A stretch of DNA of 64,000 nt from Xanthobacter oligotrophicus (GCF_008364685.1 NZ_VTTL01000001.1:186001-250000); one strand, 5' to 3'; shown: positions 7,917-16,722, counted from the stretch's first letter. Numbers and translations are program-made. Notes: generated from the letters alone by a model not told the origin.

Positions 7917-10010
7917 TCACAATCCGAGCCCGCGTTTGCGTCCGAAGCCCCACTCGATGCCGCCGTCGTCGCGCACGGTACCGGTGATGTGCTGCCCGAT
8001 ACGTTTCTCGATTGCGGGTTGCCACGGCACGAGCTGGAAGCCCATGCCGTCGTCGATCATGGCGAAGCGTCCGGAGACGAGATTGGCGGAGCCGGTGAGC
8101 TTGCCGCTGACATATTCGCCGGCCTTGACCTCGATGAAGGCCAATCCCCGTTCAGCGGCCATCTCGCGACCGACGCGCGCGATCTCGGCTCGTTCCAGAC
8201 GCGCAAGGATGTCTCGCGGAGCCCGAACCGCCCCATCCTCCAGCCGGACCGCATGCCCCTGATCCACGAGACTTTGCCGTCGCCTCGCCATAGCTTCGCT
8301 CACCTCCCGGCCGAACCCCACCTCGGCCAGCGGCGTCCGCTCGCGCGAGGCCAGCTCCCGATCGAGCCAGGTCGCCCCGTCGCTGCTGACCAGGTGGTCA
8401 AGGTTGAAGGTCGAGAGCGTGCGGACGGAGAAGTCCTTCGTCTGGCCCTGCGCATCATAGGCCATGCCGCGTTCAGCGATGTCGGCGGGAATCTTCCAGT
8501 GGTCGGCATTGAGGCGCTCCACATGGCCGGCCCGGCGGAGCGCTTCGAGCCGGCGCACGTGGGAGCGGACATAGGCTTCCGGATCGCCCTTGATCCGCTC
8601 GATCTCCGGGCGGGCGGCCTCCAGATGCGCGCTCGGTCGGTAGATTCCGCCCGAGCGTTCTGCAAGGTCTCGAATGTTGAGGTCCGCAGCCCGCGGCTCG
8701 GCTTTGACCGGGACCGGATCGAGCGCAACGATGTGCCCCCGTCCGACCGCGTCCAGCCGGGTGGCGTCCGCCGTTTCCACGTAGTGGGTGCGTCCATCCA
8801 CGGCGTCGATGACGAGGTGCATTCGGTCGCCCATCTCGTCGCCGGCGGCAAGGCCCTTGGCCAGCACCCGTCCGACGATGGGCTCGGTAACGGTCTGGCC
8901 GTGGATGACGTAGCGATCCGTCCCCCGCTCCTCGGCGAGGCCGTGATCGGCCAGCGCGCGCTGCATGGTCGCGACGATCTCGTTGTGCGTGCCGAGGTCG
9001 CGCAGCGTGCGCTCCGCATCCGCCTTCAGCCGCCAGCGGGCGGGCTCGACTTCCTCGGCAAGGTCGTAGCGCTCCAGCCGCTTCGCCCGGTCCACCAGCA
9101 AGTGACGATTGGCCCGCACCGTATAGCTGTCGGAAGCATCGGGCCGCAGGTCGACGATGCCTCGCTCCTCCTGCTCGGCGAGGAGCATCCGGTCGAGCCG
9201 GGTCAGCCGCTCGGCCTCGACTTCCCGCCGGAGCTTCTGGGCGACGTCCAGCTCGGTCTGCGGCCCGAGTTCCAGCGTCACCAGTTCCTGCGCCCGGTGG
9301 CGGATGCCTTGGGCGATGTAGTCGCCGGCGATGTTGAGGATGCGGCCATCATCGAGCACGCCACGCACGAGGATGTGGGTGTGGGGATGGCCGGTGTTGT
9401 GGTGATCGACGGCGATCCAGTCGAGCCGGGTGTCGAGGTCCTGCTCCATCTGGCGCATGAGGTCGCGGGTGAAGGTCTTGAGATCGCCCATCTCGACGCC
9501 ATCCTCGGGTGCGACGATGAAGCGAAACTGGTGGCGGTCGTCGCGTCCCCGTTCGACGAAGGCGCGGCCGTCCGCCTCGTCCTCGAACGCGGAATAGGCC
9601 CGGCCCTTCTCGCCCTCCCGCGTGACCCTGTCGCGCTCCAGATAGCGTAGATGGGCGTCCATGGCGGTACGGGCGGTGCCGCGCATGCCCGATGCCCCGC
9701 GCCGGGGGTTGAGCTTGACGATGCGGGCCTTCACCACCACGCGGCGGGACCGGAAGCGTGGACCGCCTTTGTCCTGACCCCGTCCCTCCGCCGGGAAGCC
9801 GGCCACCACCCTGGCGCCGCGCCCGCGCGCATTGAACCGCCCGCTTCCCTTCCCGGCCGGACCATCGCCATGAGACGCCGTTCCGCCGGCCCTGCGGGCG
9901 GCGGCCTGGACCTGGTTCAGGAAGGACTGTGCCCGCGAGTGGGAGCGCGTGCCCTTGGCGTGCGGCCGCCCCGCGCGGATGCGGAAATCATTGTCGTCCC
10001 GGTCTGCCAT
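7917..10010 (-). CDS. VirD2-like relaxase with DUF3363 region
   Basis: This 697-residue relaxase would nick an origin of transfer and remain bound to the 5' end of the DNA strand during conjugative mobilisation. The histidine triad that binds metal is visible in DHHNTGHPHTHILVRG near residues 200-215. The N-terminal segment (residues 1-110) is basic and low in complexity, and the C-terminal half matches the DUF3363 extension common to this alphaproteobacterial relaxase group. No traG/virD4 coupling protein and no trb/virB transport genes are in the window, so any transfer would depend on another element. Upstream DNA (10011-10284) is the likely place for an oriT. The gene appears intact. Confidence 0.88.
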   Translation of the reverse strand: MADRDDNDFRIRAGRPHAKGTRSHSRAQSFLNQVQAAARRAGGTASHGDGPAGKGSGRFNARGRGARVVAGFPAEGRGQDKGGPRFRSRRVVVKARIVKLNPRRGASGMRGTARTAMDAHLRYLERDRVTREGEKGRAYSAFEDEADGRAFVERGRDDRHQFRFIVAPEDGVEMGDLKTFTRDLMRQMEQDLDTRLDWIAVDHHNTGHPHTHILVRGVLDDGRILNIAGDYIAQGIRHRAQELVTLELGPQTELDVAQKLRREVEAERLTRLDRMLLAEQEERGIVDLRPDASDSYTVRANRHLLVDRAKRLERYDLAEEVEPARWRLKADAERTLRDLGTHNEIVATMQRALADHGLAEERGTDRYVIHGQTVTEPIVGRVLAKGLAAGDEMGDRMHLVIDAVDGRTHYVETADATRLDAVGRGHIVALDPVPVKAEPRAADLNIRDLAERSGGIYRPSAHLEAARPEIERIKGDPEAYVRSHVRRLEALRRAGHVERLNADHWKIPADIAERGMAYDAQGQTKDFSVRTLSTFNLDHLVSSDGATWLDRELASRERTPLAEVGFGREVSEAMARRRQSLVDQGHAVRLEDGAVRAPRDILARLERAEIARVGREMAAERGLAFIEVKAGEYVSGKLTGSANLVSGRFAMIDDGMGFQLVPWQPAIEKRIGQHITGTVRDDGGIEWGFGRKRGLGL

Positions 10011-10284
10011 GAGGGCAGGATTGGCAGTGAATTCGAGGCATTCAAGCCTTCAAATCCGGCTATCGTAGTATAGCGTAGAAAAACTTGCCGTGGCGTTGAA
10101 AATTCGATGCGCACCCCTGAGGAAAAGCACCTCAACATACTCATACAAAATCACATTTTGAGATAGAGGAGCCGCAGCGCACCCTGCACGATGACCGAAT
10201 CCAGCGTTTTATGGAACAGAAAACAATGTGCAGACAAGATCTTGCGAGCAATGCGAGCGCGGATTGAAAATCCGCTTTATCTTG
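10011..10284. other. Relaxase upstream region with hairpin
   Basis: This gene-free stretch lies upstream of the relaxase. It contains a perfect 7-bp stem with a 3-base loop (GCGGATT-GAA-AATCCGC, 10259-10275) followed by TTTAT, and a shorter AGGC-ATTCAA-GCCT hairpin near 10038. The larger hairpin could be a terminator or part of an origin of transfer. I cannot decide which. Confidence 0.35.
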
Positions 10285-10292
10285 CCATCCTA
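10285..10292. repeat. Left 8-bp target duplication of the IS66 element
   Basis: CCATCCTA here is repeated exactly at 13250-13257, directly outside the terminal inverted repeats. Eight-base duplications are the norm for IS66-family insertions, so this fixes the element ends. Confidence 0.93.
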
Positions 10293-10374
10293 GTATCCGT
10301 CCGGTCTCTGCACAGTATTGGAGGAGTGCAAAATCGGGGCATGTCGGTTTCCTTCGTAGCATGGAGGATCTCCG

Positions 10375-11271
10375 ATGAATTTGAGACATTTTGAGAACAC
10401 GGCGCGTCAGTCCTGGTGGCGGGTTCACGTTGAGGCGTGGCGGGAGAGCGGTCTCGACCGGACGAACTATTGCCGCCAGCACGGACTGTGGAAGTGCACG
10501 TTCGATCGCTGGCTGAACTATCTGGCGGGCCAGGACGCGGCACGTAAGCATGCGGAATATCAAGCGGAACTGCGCCGAGAAAAGCGCCGTGAGGCGCAGG
10601 AGAAGCGCCAAAAAAAACGCGCCCGGCTGCGGTTCAGCGTGAGCACGGACGCGCGCAACCGCGCCCTGCAGGCGTTCTGGGCGATGCATGTCGAGGCGAT
10701 GAACTGGAGCGGCATGGGCGTGCGCGAGTACGCCGCCGCGCTGCAGCTGTCGCCCACATCGCTGCGCAAATGGCGCGACCGGCTGGACGAGGTCGAGGAC
10801 ACGATCGACTGGCGGGCGCATCTTCATCCCTCCGCCCGGCCGGTGGCTGGCACTAGTGCCAGAAAAATGCTCCCCGAAAGTCCGTTGACGGCGCCGACGA
10901 ATAGCGATCCGGAACCCGTTCCGCAGCCGGTCCGGCGCTTCTTCAGCGACGAGCAGAAGCGCACTATTGCGCTCGAGAGCGACCAGCCTGGCGTCAGCGT
11001 ATCGAGCGTGGCGCGCAAGCACGGCATCGTCACCGGGCTGCTGTTCCGCTGGCGGGTGCAGTTCGGCGTCGCGCAGAAGAAGCGCGCGAAGCTGGCGCCC
11101 GTCGTGCTGACCGACGGCACGCCGGCCGCTCGCCTGCTGCAGGATTTATTGCAGCCGCCCGACGGCATGATGGTGGTTGATCTCGCCGATGGGCGGCGCG
11201 TCTTCGCCCCGATCGGCAGCGATCCGGCTGTGGTCCGAACGCAGGCCGGCTGTGGGGAGATCGCGCCATGA
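10375..11271 (+). CDS. tnpA: IS66 accessory protein TnpA (long form)
   Basis: This 298-residue accessory protein is needed for IS66 transposition along with TnpB and TnpC. The C-terminal half carries a helix-turn-helix of the transposase_8/TnpA type (FSDEQKRTIALESDQPGVSV then SSVARKHGIVTGLLFRWRVQ). The N-terminal half contains two repeats of a tryptophan-rich WRVHVEAWRESGLDR-type segment, making it longer than the usual ~140-residue TnpA. The stop overlaps the TnpB start by four bases. This longer two-part form is known from alphaproteobacterial IS66 members. Confidence 0.85.
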   Translation: MNLRHFENTARQSWWRVHVEAWRESGLDRTNYCRQHGLWKCTFDRWLNYLAGQDAARKHAEYQAELRREKRREAQEKRQKKRARLRFSVSTDARNRALQAFWAMHVEAMNWSGMGVREYAAALQLSPTSLRKWRDRLDEVEDTIDWRAHLHPSARPVAGTSARKMLPESPLTAPTNSDPEPVPQPVRRFFSDEQKRTIALESDQPGVSVSSVARKHGIVTGLLFRWRVQFGVAQKKRAKLAPVVLTDGTPAARLLQDLLQPPDGMMVVDLADGRRVFAPIGSDPAVVRTQAGCGEIAP

Positions 11272-11621
11272 TGATCGTTCCCGCTGGCGTGAAGGTGCAT
11301 CTGGCGCTGGGCTACACCGACATGCGCAAGGGGATGGATGGGCTCGCCATGCTGGTACAGCAGACGCTGAAGCAGGACCCCTTCTCGGGCCATCTGTTCG
11401 CCTTCCGCGGCCGCAAGGCGACAATGCTCAAGATTCTGTTCTGGGACGGCAACGGACTGTGCCTGTTCACCAAGCGGATCGACCAGGGCGCCTTCGCGTG
11501 GCCGGTGATGACGGGTTATGACGGCTCGATCACGCTCACCCCGGCCCAGCTCGCCATGCTGATCGAGGGCATCGACTGGCGCGCACCCGAGCGCGTCTGG
11601 AAACCCGCTCTGGCGGGATGA
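11268..11621 (+). CDS. tnpB: IS66 accessory protein TnpB
   Basis: This 117-residue IS66 Orf2-like protein is of normal length. The family pattern is clear: VKVHLALGYTDMRKGMDGLA, then DPFSGHLFAFRGRK, LKILFWDGNGLCLFTKR and a final IDWRAPERVWKP. It is required together with TnpC for transposition. It is unrelated to the TnpB nucleases of the IS200/IS605 group despite the shared name. It begins within the end of tnpA. Confidence 0.95.
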   Translation: MMIVPAGVKVHLALGYTDMRKGMDGLAMLVQQTLKQDPFSGHLFAFRGRKATMLKILFWDGNGLCLFTKRIDQGAFAWPVMTGYDGSITLTPAQLAMLIEGIDWRAPERVWKPALAG

Positions 11622-11693
11622 AGTGCCTCCGAAACGTAGCCGTATCAACGCTTTGATGCTTGGGGGACGGACCGTTTTGCAGTAGAATCGGGC

Positions 11694-13223
11694 ATGCGGC
11701 TCGATCTGGAAAACCTGCCTTCCGACATCAACCTCCTGCACCAGCTGGTGCGCGAGATGGCGGGCGTCGTCGAGAGCCGCGACGGTGAGATCGAGCGCCT
11801 CCAGTCCATCATCAAGAAGCTGCAGCGGGCGCAGTTCGGCCGTCGCTCCGAGCGTCTCGATCCCGACCAGCTGGCACTCGCTCTGGAGGATCTCGACGCG
11901 GATATTGCGCGCATCCGCGAGAGCCGTCCGGCGGCTGCGAAGCTGCCGTCGGAACGCACGCCTCATCGCAAGCCGCTGCCCGATGATCTGCCCCGCGAGG
12001 ACGTTCGTCTCGACATCGATGATGCGGTTTGCGCGTGCTGCGGCGGCGCGCTTCATGCCATCGGCGAAAGCCAATCCGAGATGCTCGACTGGGTACCGGC
12101 GCAGCTTCGGGTGATCCGCATCACCCGGCCGAAATATGCCTGTCGAGTGTGCGAGACAGTGGTGCAGGCGCCGGCGCCCGAGCGTCTGATCGCCGGCGGT
12201 CCGGCAACGCCGGCGCTGATCGCGCAGGTCCTCGTCAGCAAATATTGCGATCACACGCCGCTGTATCGGCAGTCGCAGATCTTCGCTCGCCACGGCGTGG
12301 ATCTGGCGCGTTCCACGCTGGCCGGTTGGGTCGGTGGCGCCTGCTGGTGGCTTGAAGCCTTGCAGGAGCGATTGTGCCGGAACGTGTTCGCTTCCGATCA
12401 TCTGTTCGCCGATGACACGCCGGTTCCGGTGCTCGATCCCGGCCGTGGACGCACCAAGACTGGAAGGCTCTGGGTCTATGCCCGCGAGCAGCGCGGCTGG
12501 TCGGGACCAGAGCCGCCGGCAGCGGTCTATCTGTTCGCACCGGACCGCCGCGCCGAACGCCCGGCGGCGCATCTTCAGCACTTCTCCGGTGTGCTGCACG
12601 TCGATGGCTATGCCGGCTTCGAGCCGCTGGCCCGCAAAGGCGACGTCATGCTCGCCGCCTGCTGGGCGCACGCCCGCCGCAAGTTCTATGATGTTGCTCA
12701 GGCCACCGGATCGCCGGTAGCCACCGAGGCGCTGCGCCGGATCGGCGAACTCTATGCCGTCGAGGCGCAGTTCCGCGGGCAGTCGCCGGCCCATCGGCTT
12801 GCCGCGCGTCGGCAGCACTCTCGCCCGCTCGTCGCTGAGTTGTGCGCCTGGCTGGAAGCCCAGCTCGCGCAGGTCTCCGGACGCAGCTCGCTCGCCGAGG
12901 CGATCCGCTATGCGCTCTCCCGCTGGGAGGCCCTGACCCGGTTCCTGCACGACGGCCGCATCGAACTCGACACCAATCCGGTCGAGCGCGCGATCCGTCC
13001 CGTCGCCCTCGGGCGCAAGAACCATCTCTTCGCTGGCAGCGACGGTGGAGGCCATCGCTGGGCCGTCATCTGCTCGCTGATCGAGACCGCCAAGCTCAAT
13101 GACGTCGAGCCCTACGCCTATATCGCCGACGTTCTCCAGCGCATGGTCGACGGTCATCCCGTCAACCGGCTCGACGAACTCCTGCCATGGGCATGGAAAG
13201 CAGGAAATCCTGTCAATAGCTGA
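11694..13223 (+). CDS. tnpC: IS66 transposase TnpC
   Basis: This 509-residue DDE transposase is the catalytic protein of the element. The N-terminal coiled coil (residues 1-55) is followed by a zinc-binding segment (CACCGGALHAIGE and later YACRVCE). The DDE domain follows, with DDTPVPVLDPGRGRTKTGRL holding the first acidic residues, VDGYAGFEPLARKG the second Asp, and the IELDTNPVERAIRPVALGRK segment the Glu. The C-terminal IADVLQRMVDGHPVNRLDEL is the usual end. The length is typical and the frame intact. Confidence 0.96.
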   Translation: MRLDLENLPSDINLLHQLVREMAGVVESRDGEIERLQSIIKKLQRAQFGRRSERLDPDQLALALEDLDADIARIRESRPAAAKLPSERTPHRKPLPDDLPREDVRLDIDDAVCACCGGALHAIGESQSEMLDWVPAQLRVIRITRPKYACRVCETVVQAPAPERLIAGGPATPALIAQVLVSKYCDHTPLYRQSQIFARHGVDLARSTLAGWVGGACWWLEALQERLCRNVFASDHLFADDTPVPVLDPGRGRTKTGRLWVYAREQRGWSGPEPPAAVYLFAPDRRAERPAAHLQHFSGVLHVDGYAGFEPLARKGDVMLAACWAHARRKFYDVAQATGSPVATEALRRIGELYAVEAQFRGQSPAHRLAARRQHSRPLVAELCAWLEAQLAQVSGRSSLAEAIRYALSRWEALTRFLHDGRIELDTNPVERAIRPVALGRKNHLFAGSDGGGHRWAVICSLIETAKLNDVEPYAYIADVLQRMVDGHPVNRLDELLPWAWKAGNPVNS

Positions 13224-13249
13224 CATCAGTGCAGCGCCCGGACGGATAC

Positions 13250-13257
13250 CCATCCTA
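13250..13257. repeat. Right 8-bp target duplication of the IS66 element
   Basis: CCATCCTA, identical to 10285-10292, immediately follows the right inverted repeat. Confidence 0.93.
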
Positions 13258-13649
13258 ATCGGACGTGCTTCGGGCGCGCTTCTGGACATCGTCATTTCTC
13301 CTTATTTCTACGAAACTATACTTTACACCTCCCCGCAATGCCCTGTCTCCACGCAGGCGAGAGTTCCTGTGCGCCGTGCAGTCCTCCGCACTCACCGACG
13401 GCGGCTTCGGGCTGCATCGTGGCAGCGCTTTGGCCGTCGGGGTGCATTTTGCCATCGGATTGACGGAGCATCGTCACAGGCAATCGTACGCGGTCCGGCC
13501 GTCTTCCGATCGGCGCGGCCGCAGGCAAGATAACGTGCGTTCCGTCGGTCCTGGTCTGCACCGGTCCTCATCCGCTCCCACGGATCTCCTGGTTCAGGGC
13601 ACGTCCGTCAAAGAGACGGAACGCTGCATTTCCCTTGTCGGCTCTGCCG
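13258..13649. other. Gap between IS66 and IS110 remnant
   Basis: About 390 bases contain no recognisable gene. Open frames cross it on both strands, but none has family features. Joining the bases left of the IS66 element to this stretch restores one continuous frame, with an uncertain coding claim. Part of it may be the non-coding end of the IS110-family element. Confidence 0.4.
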
Positions 13650-14099
13650 TCACGTGAGGCTTCCCAGAAGCCTCACGTCCTTCGTCCGGGCGCGCCCCGG
13701 GACCTCGGTCTCGCTCGCCGACGGATCGCCGATATAGGACGTGCCGTCGCTCCACATGGCGTGCATGATCACCGCCATCTTGCGCGACACCGCGACCGTC
13801 GCCTTGCGATGATTGCCCCGCTTCGCCAGCGCCGCGCCCACGTCTTCAGCTTGTCCTTGCCGCGGAACCGCGTCATCAACGCCGACGCCGCCTCGTAGAG
13901 CGCGCGACGCACATCGGCGTCTCCGGCCTTTGAGATGCGCCCCTGCACATCGATCGATGTGCCCGACTTCCATCGCCTGGATATCAGTCCGAAGTAGGCG
14001 GCGACGTCGCGCGAGCGACGGAAGCGGGACGGATCGTCGATCGCCGTCATGAATCTGAGCGCCGTCACCGGCCCGACGCCGGGGATCGCCATGAAGCGC
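13650..14099 (-). pseudogene. IS110-family transposase, 3' fragment
   Basis: This is the C-terminal part of an IS110/IS1111-type transposase. MAIPGVGPVTALRFMTAIDD is the helix-hairpin-helix entry of the transposase_20 domain, followed by DVAAYFGLISRRWKSGTSID and GRISKAGDADVRRALYEAAS. After GKDKLKTW the family sequence continues in another frame (AKRGNHRKATVAVSRKMAVI then MHAMWSDGTSYIGDP), so there is a frameshift near 13855. The 5' part of the same gene lies on the other side of the IS630 element. The gene is inactive. Confidence 0.85.
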
Positions 14100-14114
14100 T
14101 AGAGCGTTTTCCGC

Positions 14115-14756
14115 TCATAATGGCTCATATCCTGCGGCCATGAAGAAGTTCTGGCATTCCTTTGGCGTGAAGCAGTCGATGAGGCGACCGATGGCGTCCC
14201 ACAGGCCGGCGACGGAGCGCTCGGCGGCTTTGCGCAGGAGCGCCTTGAGCTTTGAGAATGCCTTCTCGATGGGATTGAAGTCGGGGCTGTAGGGCGGCAG
14301 ATAAAGCAGACCGGCGCCGGCAGCCTCGATGGCGGCGCGGACCTGAGGCCCCTTGTGGGAGCCGAGATTGTCCATCACCACCATGTCGCCTGGCGAAAGC
14401 TCGGGAATGAGAACCTGTTCCACATAGGCCTGGAACGCCACGGCGTTGATCGGGCCGTCGAGTACCATGGGTGCGACCATGCCGGTGGATCTCAGGCCGG
14501 CGACGAAGGTGGTCGTCTTCCAGTGGCCGTGCGGCACGCCGACCCGCAGGCGTTTCCCGCGCCGGCAACGGCCGTGGCGGCGCGCCATGTTGGTGGAAGC
14601 CCAGGTCTCGTCGATGAAGACGAGCCGCTCCGGGTCCAGGTCCAGTTGGCCGTCGAACCAGGCTTGGCGCTGTTTCAGGATATCGGGGCGGTCCTGCTCG
14701 GCCGCGTGCGCGGTCTTTTTTTCCAAGTGATGGCGTGACGGTCGAAGAAGCGCCAC
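14115..14756 (-). CDS. IS630 transposase, second frame (DDE domain)
   Basis: This catalytic half of a two-frame IS630-family transposase is probably translated as a fusion with the upstream frame by -1 frameshifting at A7G (minus strand, bases 14722-14715). In the fused reading, the sequence runs TWKK then KTAHAAEQDRPDILKQRQAW. The DDE motif is visible: VFIDETWASTN with the first Asp, VVMDNLGSHKG with the second, and PPYSPDFNPIEKAFSKLK holding the final acidic residue. All are conserved. The independent start at 14756 is probably not used. Confidence 0.9.
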   Translation of the reverse strand: MALLRPSRHHLEKKTAHAAEQDRPDILKQRQAWFDGQLDLDPERLVFIDETWASTNMARRHGRCRRGKRLRVGVPHGHWKTTTFVAGLRSTGMVAPMVLDGPINAVAFQAYVEQVLIPELSPGDMVVMDNLGSHKGPQVRAAIEAAGAGLLYLPPYSPDFNPIEKAFSKLKALLRKAAERSVAGLWDAIGRLIDCFTPKECQNFFMAAGYEPL

Positions 14757-15061
14757 AGCGTGCCGATGGCAAAGCGGTGTCCGTGTTCGGCGAGGCGCGC
14801 CTGAAGCTCCATCAGGGTGATGTCGCTTGTCTCCTCCACCAGCTTCAGGATCAGGTCGGCCTGCGCCTCGATCCGGGCGGAGAGGGTGTCACCGCCGCGC
14901 GGCTTGGCCGCGACGCTTCCGGTTTCCCGCACCCTGGCGCACCAGCGCACGGCGCTGGCGATACTCACCCCGAAGCGCTCGGCCGCCTGCCGCCGCGACA
15001 TCCCGCCCTCGACGGCGGCAACCACCCGCTCCCGCAGGTCCAAAGACAGCGTCCTGGCCAT
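14675..15061 (-). CDS. IS630 transposase, first frame (HTH domain)
   Basis: This 128-residue frame encodes the N-terminal DNA-binding part of the IS630-family transposase. It has a paired helix-turn-helix (SLDLRERVVAAVEGGMSRRQ then AAERFGVSIASAVRWCAR) and a winged-helix region (ITLMELQARLAEHGHRF). It alone lacks the catalytic residues. The slippery run of seven A's near its end lets a fraction of ribosomes move into the next frame and make the full transposase, which is normal for this IS group. Confidence 0.9.
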   Translation of the reverse strand: MARTLSLDLRERVVAAVEGGMSRRQAAERFGVSIASAVRWCARVRETGSVAAKPRGGDTLSARIEAQADLILKLVEETSDITLMELQARLAEHGHRFAIGTLWRFFDRHAITWKKRPRTRPSRTAPIS

Positions 15062-15154
15062 GCATGTCGGCCTCCCTCTCCGACACGAAGCTCGAATCAG
15101 AACGCCGCTGATTTGGGAATCCCAGCCGAATCAAAACGCGAGGAAAACGCTCTA

Positions 15155-15780
15155 GCAAAGATCGCTTTGCGCCACCAGCTTCACGACGAGATCGTGCAGC
15201 CGGCAATACTCCCTCCACAGCGCGGCGCGCGCCGACAGCATGTCGTCCATCAGCTCGCTGGACAGCGGATCGTTCGCCCCCCTCTCGCACCGCCTGGTCG
15301 AACTTGCCGCGCGAGGTGCCGCCGAGCTTGATCCCAAAGCTCTTCAGCGAGGGGCGGATGGCGTTCTCGAGGTCGAGGAACTTGCGCTTCGGGTTGCGCC
15401 GGCGCGTCAGCAGCAGGCGCAACCGGTATCAGCCTTCTGTCTTCACGTGCGCCTGGCGGAACAAGCCGGTGCGTATGATGTGGGCGATCCCGAGGGCGTC
15501 CGCCGCGTCGGTCTTGTTGCGCTGCGCCGACATCGCGGGGAGCACGTGCTGCGTCTCCAGGCAGATCACCGGAAGGCCGAGCTTCTTGAGTTCGGGATGA
15601 CGCCAGGGCGACAGCGAGCCGGCCTCGTGGCTGACACGCCGCAGCCGCGCCACGAAGGGCTTCAGCACCGCCTCCGGCTCGGTCGCCACCTTCACCGTCA
15701 GATGCACTTCGCCGCGATCGTCGACGACGCACACCGCGGTCTCCTCGATCGCTACCCAGCCCGCAAAAGAAGTCCATCAC
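15155..15780 (-). pseudogene. IS110-family transposase, 5' fragment
   Basis: This is the N-terminal DEDD part of the same IS110-type transposase. The start MDFFCGL is in one frame. EETAVCVVDDRGEVHLTVKV and RNKTDAADALGIAHIIRTGL are in a second, and a stop follows VKTEG. LRLLLTRRRNPKRKFLDLEN lies in a third, and ELMDDMLSARAALWREYCRL in a fourth piece ending at the IS630 insertion. Several frame changes and the insertion make it a clear pseudogene. Its 3' part is at 13650-14099. Confidence 0.85.
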
Positions 15781-16493
15781 CGCCTCCTGCGTTGCGCAAC
15801 ACGGGAGATTTTATCGGGCAGCGAAGCTGTTGGTGGCGTGTTGGTGGCGCGTTCTTCGGCTGGGAGCCGTCATGCCGATTACGGGCGATAATCACTCCAC
15901 GACTGCTACTCTACACGCCAAATCCATGCAAAACATACTTCATGACGCCCCTCACAGTCACCATCACCACGACCAAATCCCTACTCCGACGAGAGCGCAG
16001 CATCAGCAACCGAAGCGCACGCCATCGACCGCAGCATGATCGTTCGAGCGTCGCGAGATTGACGAAAGATCGATTGCAGAATGATCACCTCATAGACGTG
16101 CAGGCACAATCGAACCACGTCCTGTCGCTTCGAGTCTGCCGCTGGGGTGGATGATTAAAAGGCGGCCGTTCGGTGTTTGGAAAAGCGGCGCTAAGAACGA
16201 CCGAGCGCTCGGCGAAAGCGCGCCACTTCGCCATGAAGGCGCCAACGCCGCGCTGGGAAATAGTTCGCTGGCCACCGCGCAGACGATAAACGATGTGCTC
16301 TTCGCGACATGATCAGCAGTCTCGCTTGCGGCAGCCGGCTGGCAATGACGTGCCCTGCGTGGCGCAGACATGCGGTACCGCCGGAGATCTGGTATCGCAA
16401 TGGTACAAGATGCGGAAAACGTCATGGGCGGTGATGGATGAGGTCGCCATGGCGGCCCGCTCTTCGATCAGCCGGTCCGCGCCATCGGCGCCG
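15781..16493. other. Gene-poor spacer between IS remnants
   Basis: About 700 bases upstream of the IS110 remnant contain no reading frame I can support. Open frames on both strands up to 111 codons lack family motifs, ribosome binding sites and typical codon use. It is probably degraded mobile-element DNA. Confidence 0.45.
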
Positions 16494-16571
16494 CATATCA
16501 CCGACGTTCTTCAGCGCATGGTGGACGGCCATCCCCTCAACCGGCTCGATGAACTCCTGCCGCAGGCCTAG
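16494..16571 (+). pseudogene. IS66 tnpC 3' remnant
   Basis: The frame ends ITDVLQRMVDGHPLNRLDEL then LPQA-stop. This is nearly the same as the end of the intact TnpC at 13223 (IADVLQRMVDGHPVNRLDEL). About 30 bases on, a degenerate version of the IS66 right end (GTAGCCCCCGGACAC) can be seen. This is the tail of an older, mostly deleted IS66 copy, not derived from the intact one because it differs at many bases. Confidence 0.8.
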
Positions 16572-16722
16572 AAGGCAGAGCGAATCATGCCAATAGCTGG
16601 AATCAGCTGTAGCCCCCGGACACATAGGGTTGACGGTAAAAGGATCCGCCCGGACTTCCCCGAGCTGGGTAACACGCTGAAAGGGGGAGGCATGGCGAGC
16701 GAAATGCGAAAACACCGCCCGT

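Larger units (their letters stand above)
10293..13249 (+). mobile_element. IS66-family insertion sequence, complete
   Basis: This complete element of 2,957 bp carries the three IS66 genes. The imperfect terminal inverted repeats start GTATCCGTCCGG and end CTGCAC (10293-10313, and 13229-13249 in reverse complement), with three mismatches in 21 bases. It is flanked by the exact 8-bp duplication CCATCCTA. All three reading frames are open, so the element could be active. A second, degraded copy of the tnpC 3' end lies at 16494-16571. Confidence 0.95.
14102..15152 (-). mobile_element. IS630-family insertion sequence, complete
   Basis: This 1,051-bp element has matching ends: GAGCGTTTTCC at 14102-14112 and its reverse complement at 15142-15152. 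Each end is flanked by TA (14100-14101 and 15153-15154), the target duplication expected of the IS630/Tc1 group. It carries two overlapping transposase frames on the minus strand, joined by a run of seven adenines. It sits inside an IS110-family transposase gene, so it arrived later. Confidence 0.93.

Noticed and set aside
7773-9650. Plus-strand open frame of 625 codons
   Set aside because: It lies antisense to the relaxase, which has the HxH motif and correct family features. The frame is a GC-rich shadow.
10824-13295. Minus-strand open frame of 823 codons over the IS66 genes
   Set aside because: It is antisense to intact tnpA, tnpB and tnpC and shows no protein family features.
16090-16425. 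Possible gene on the minus strand (69-111 codons)
   Set aside because: Two overlapping frames compete, neither has a family motif or ribosome binding site, and the region lies between IS remnants.
4141-16722. Duplicated tRNA-Glu 3' end as the other attachment site
   Set aside because: I looked by eye for TTCGACTCCCCTAGG-type sequence downstream and found none. The far end of the island may be deleted or outside what I can match by eye.
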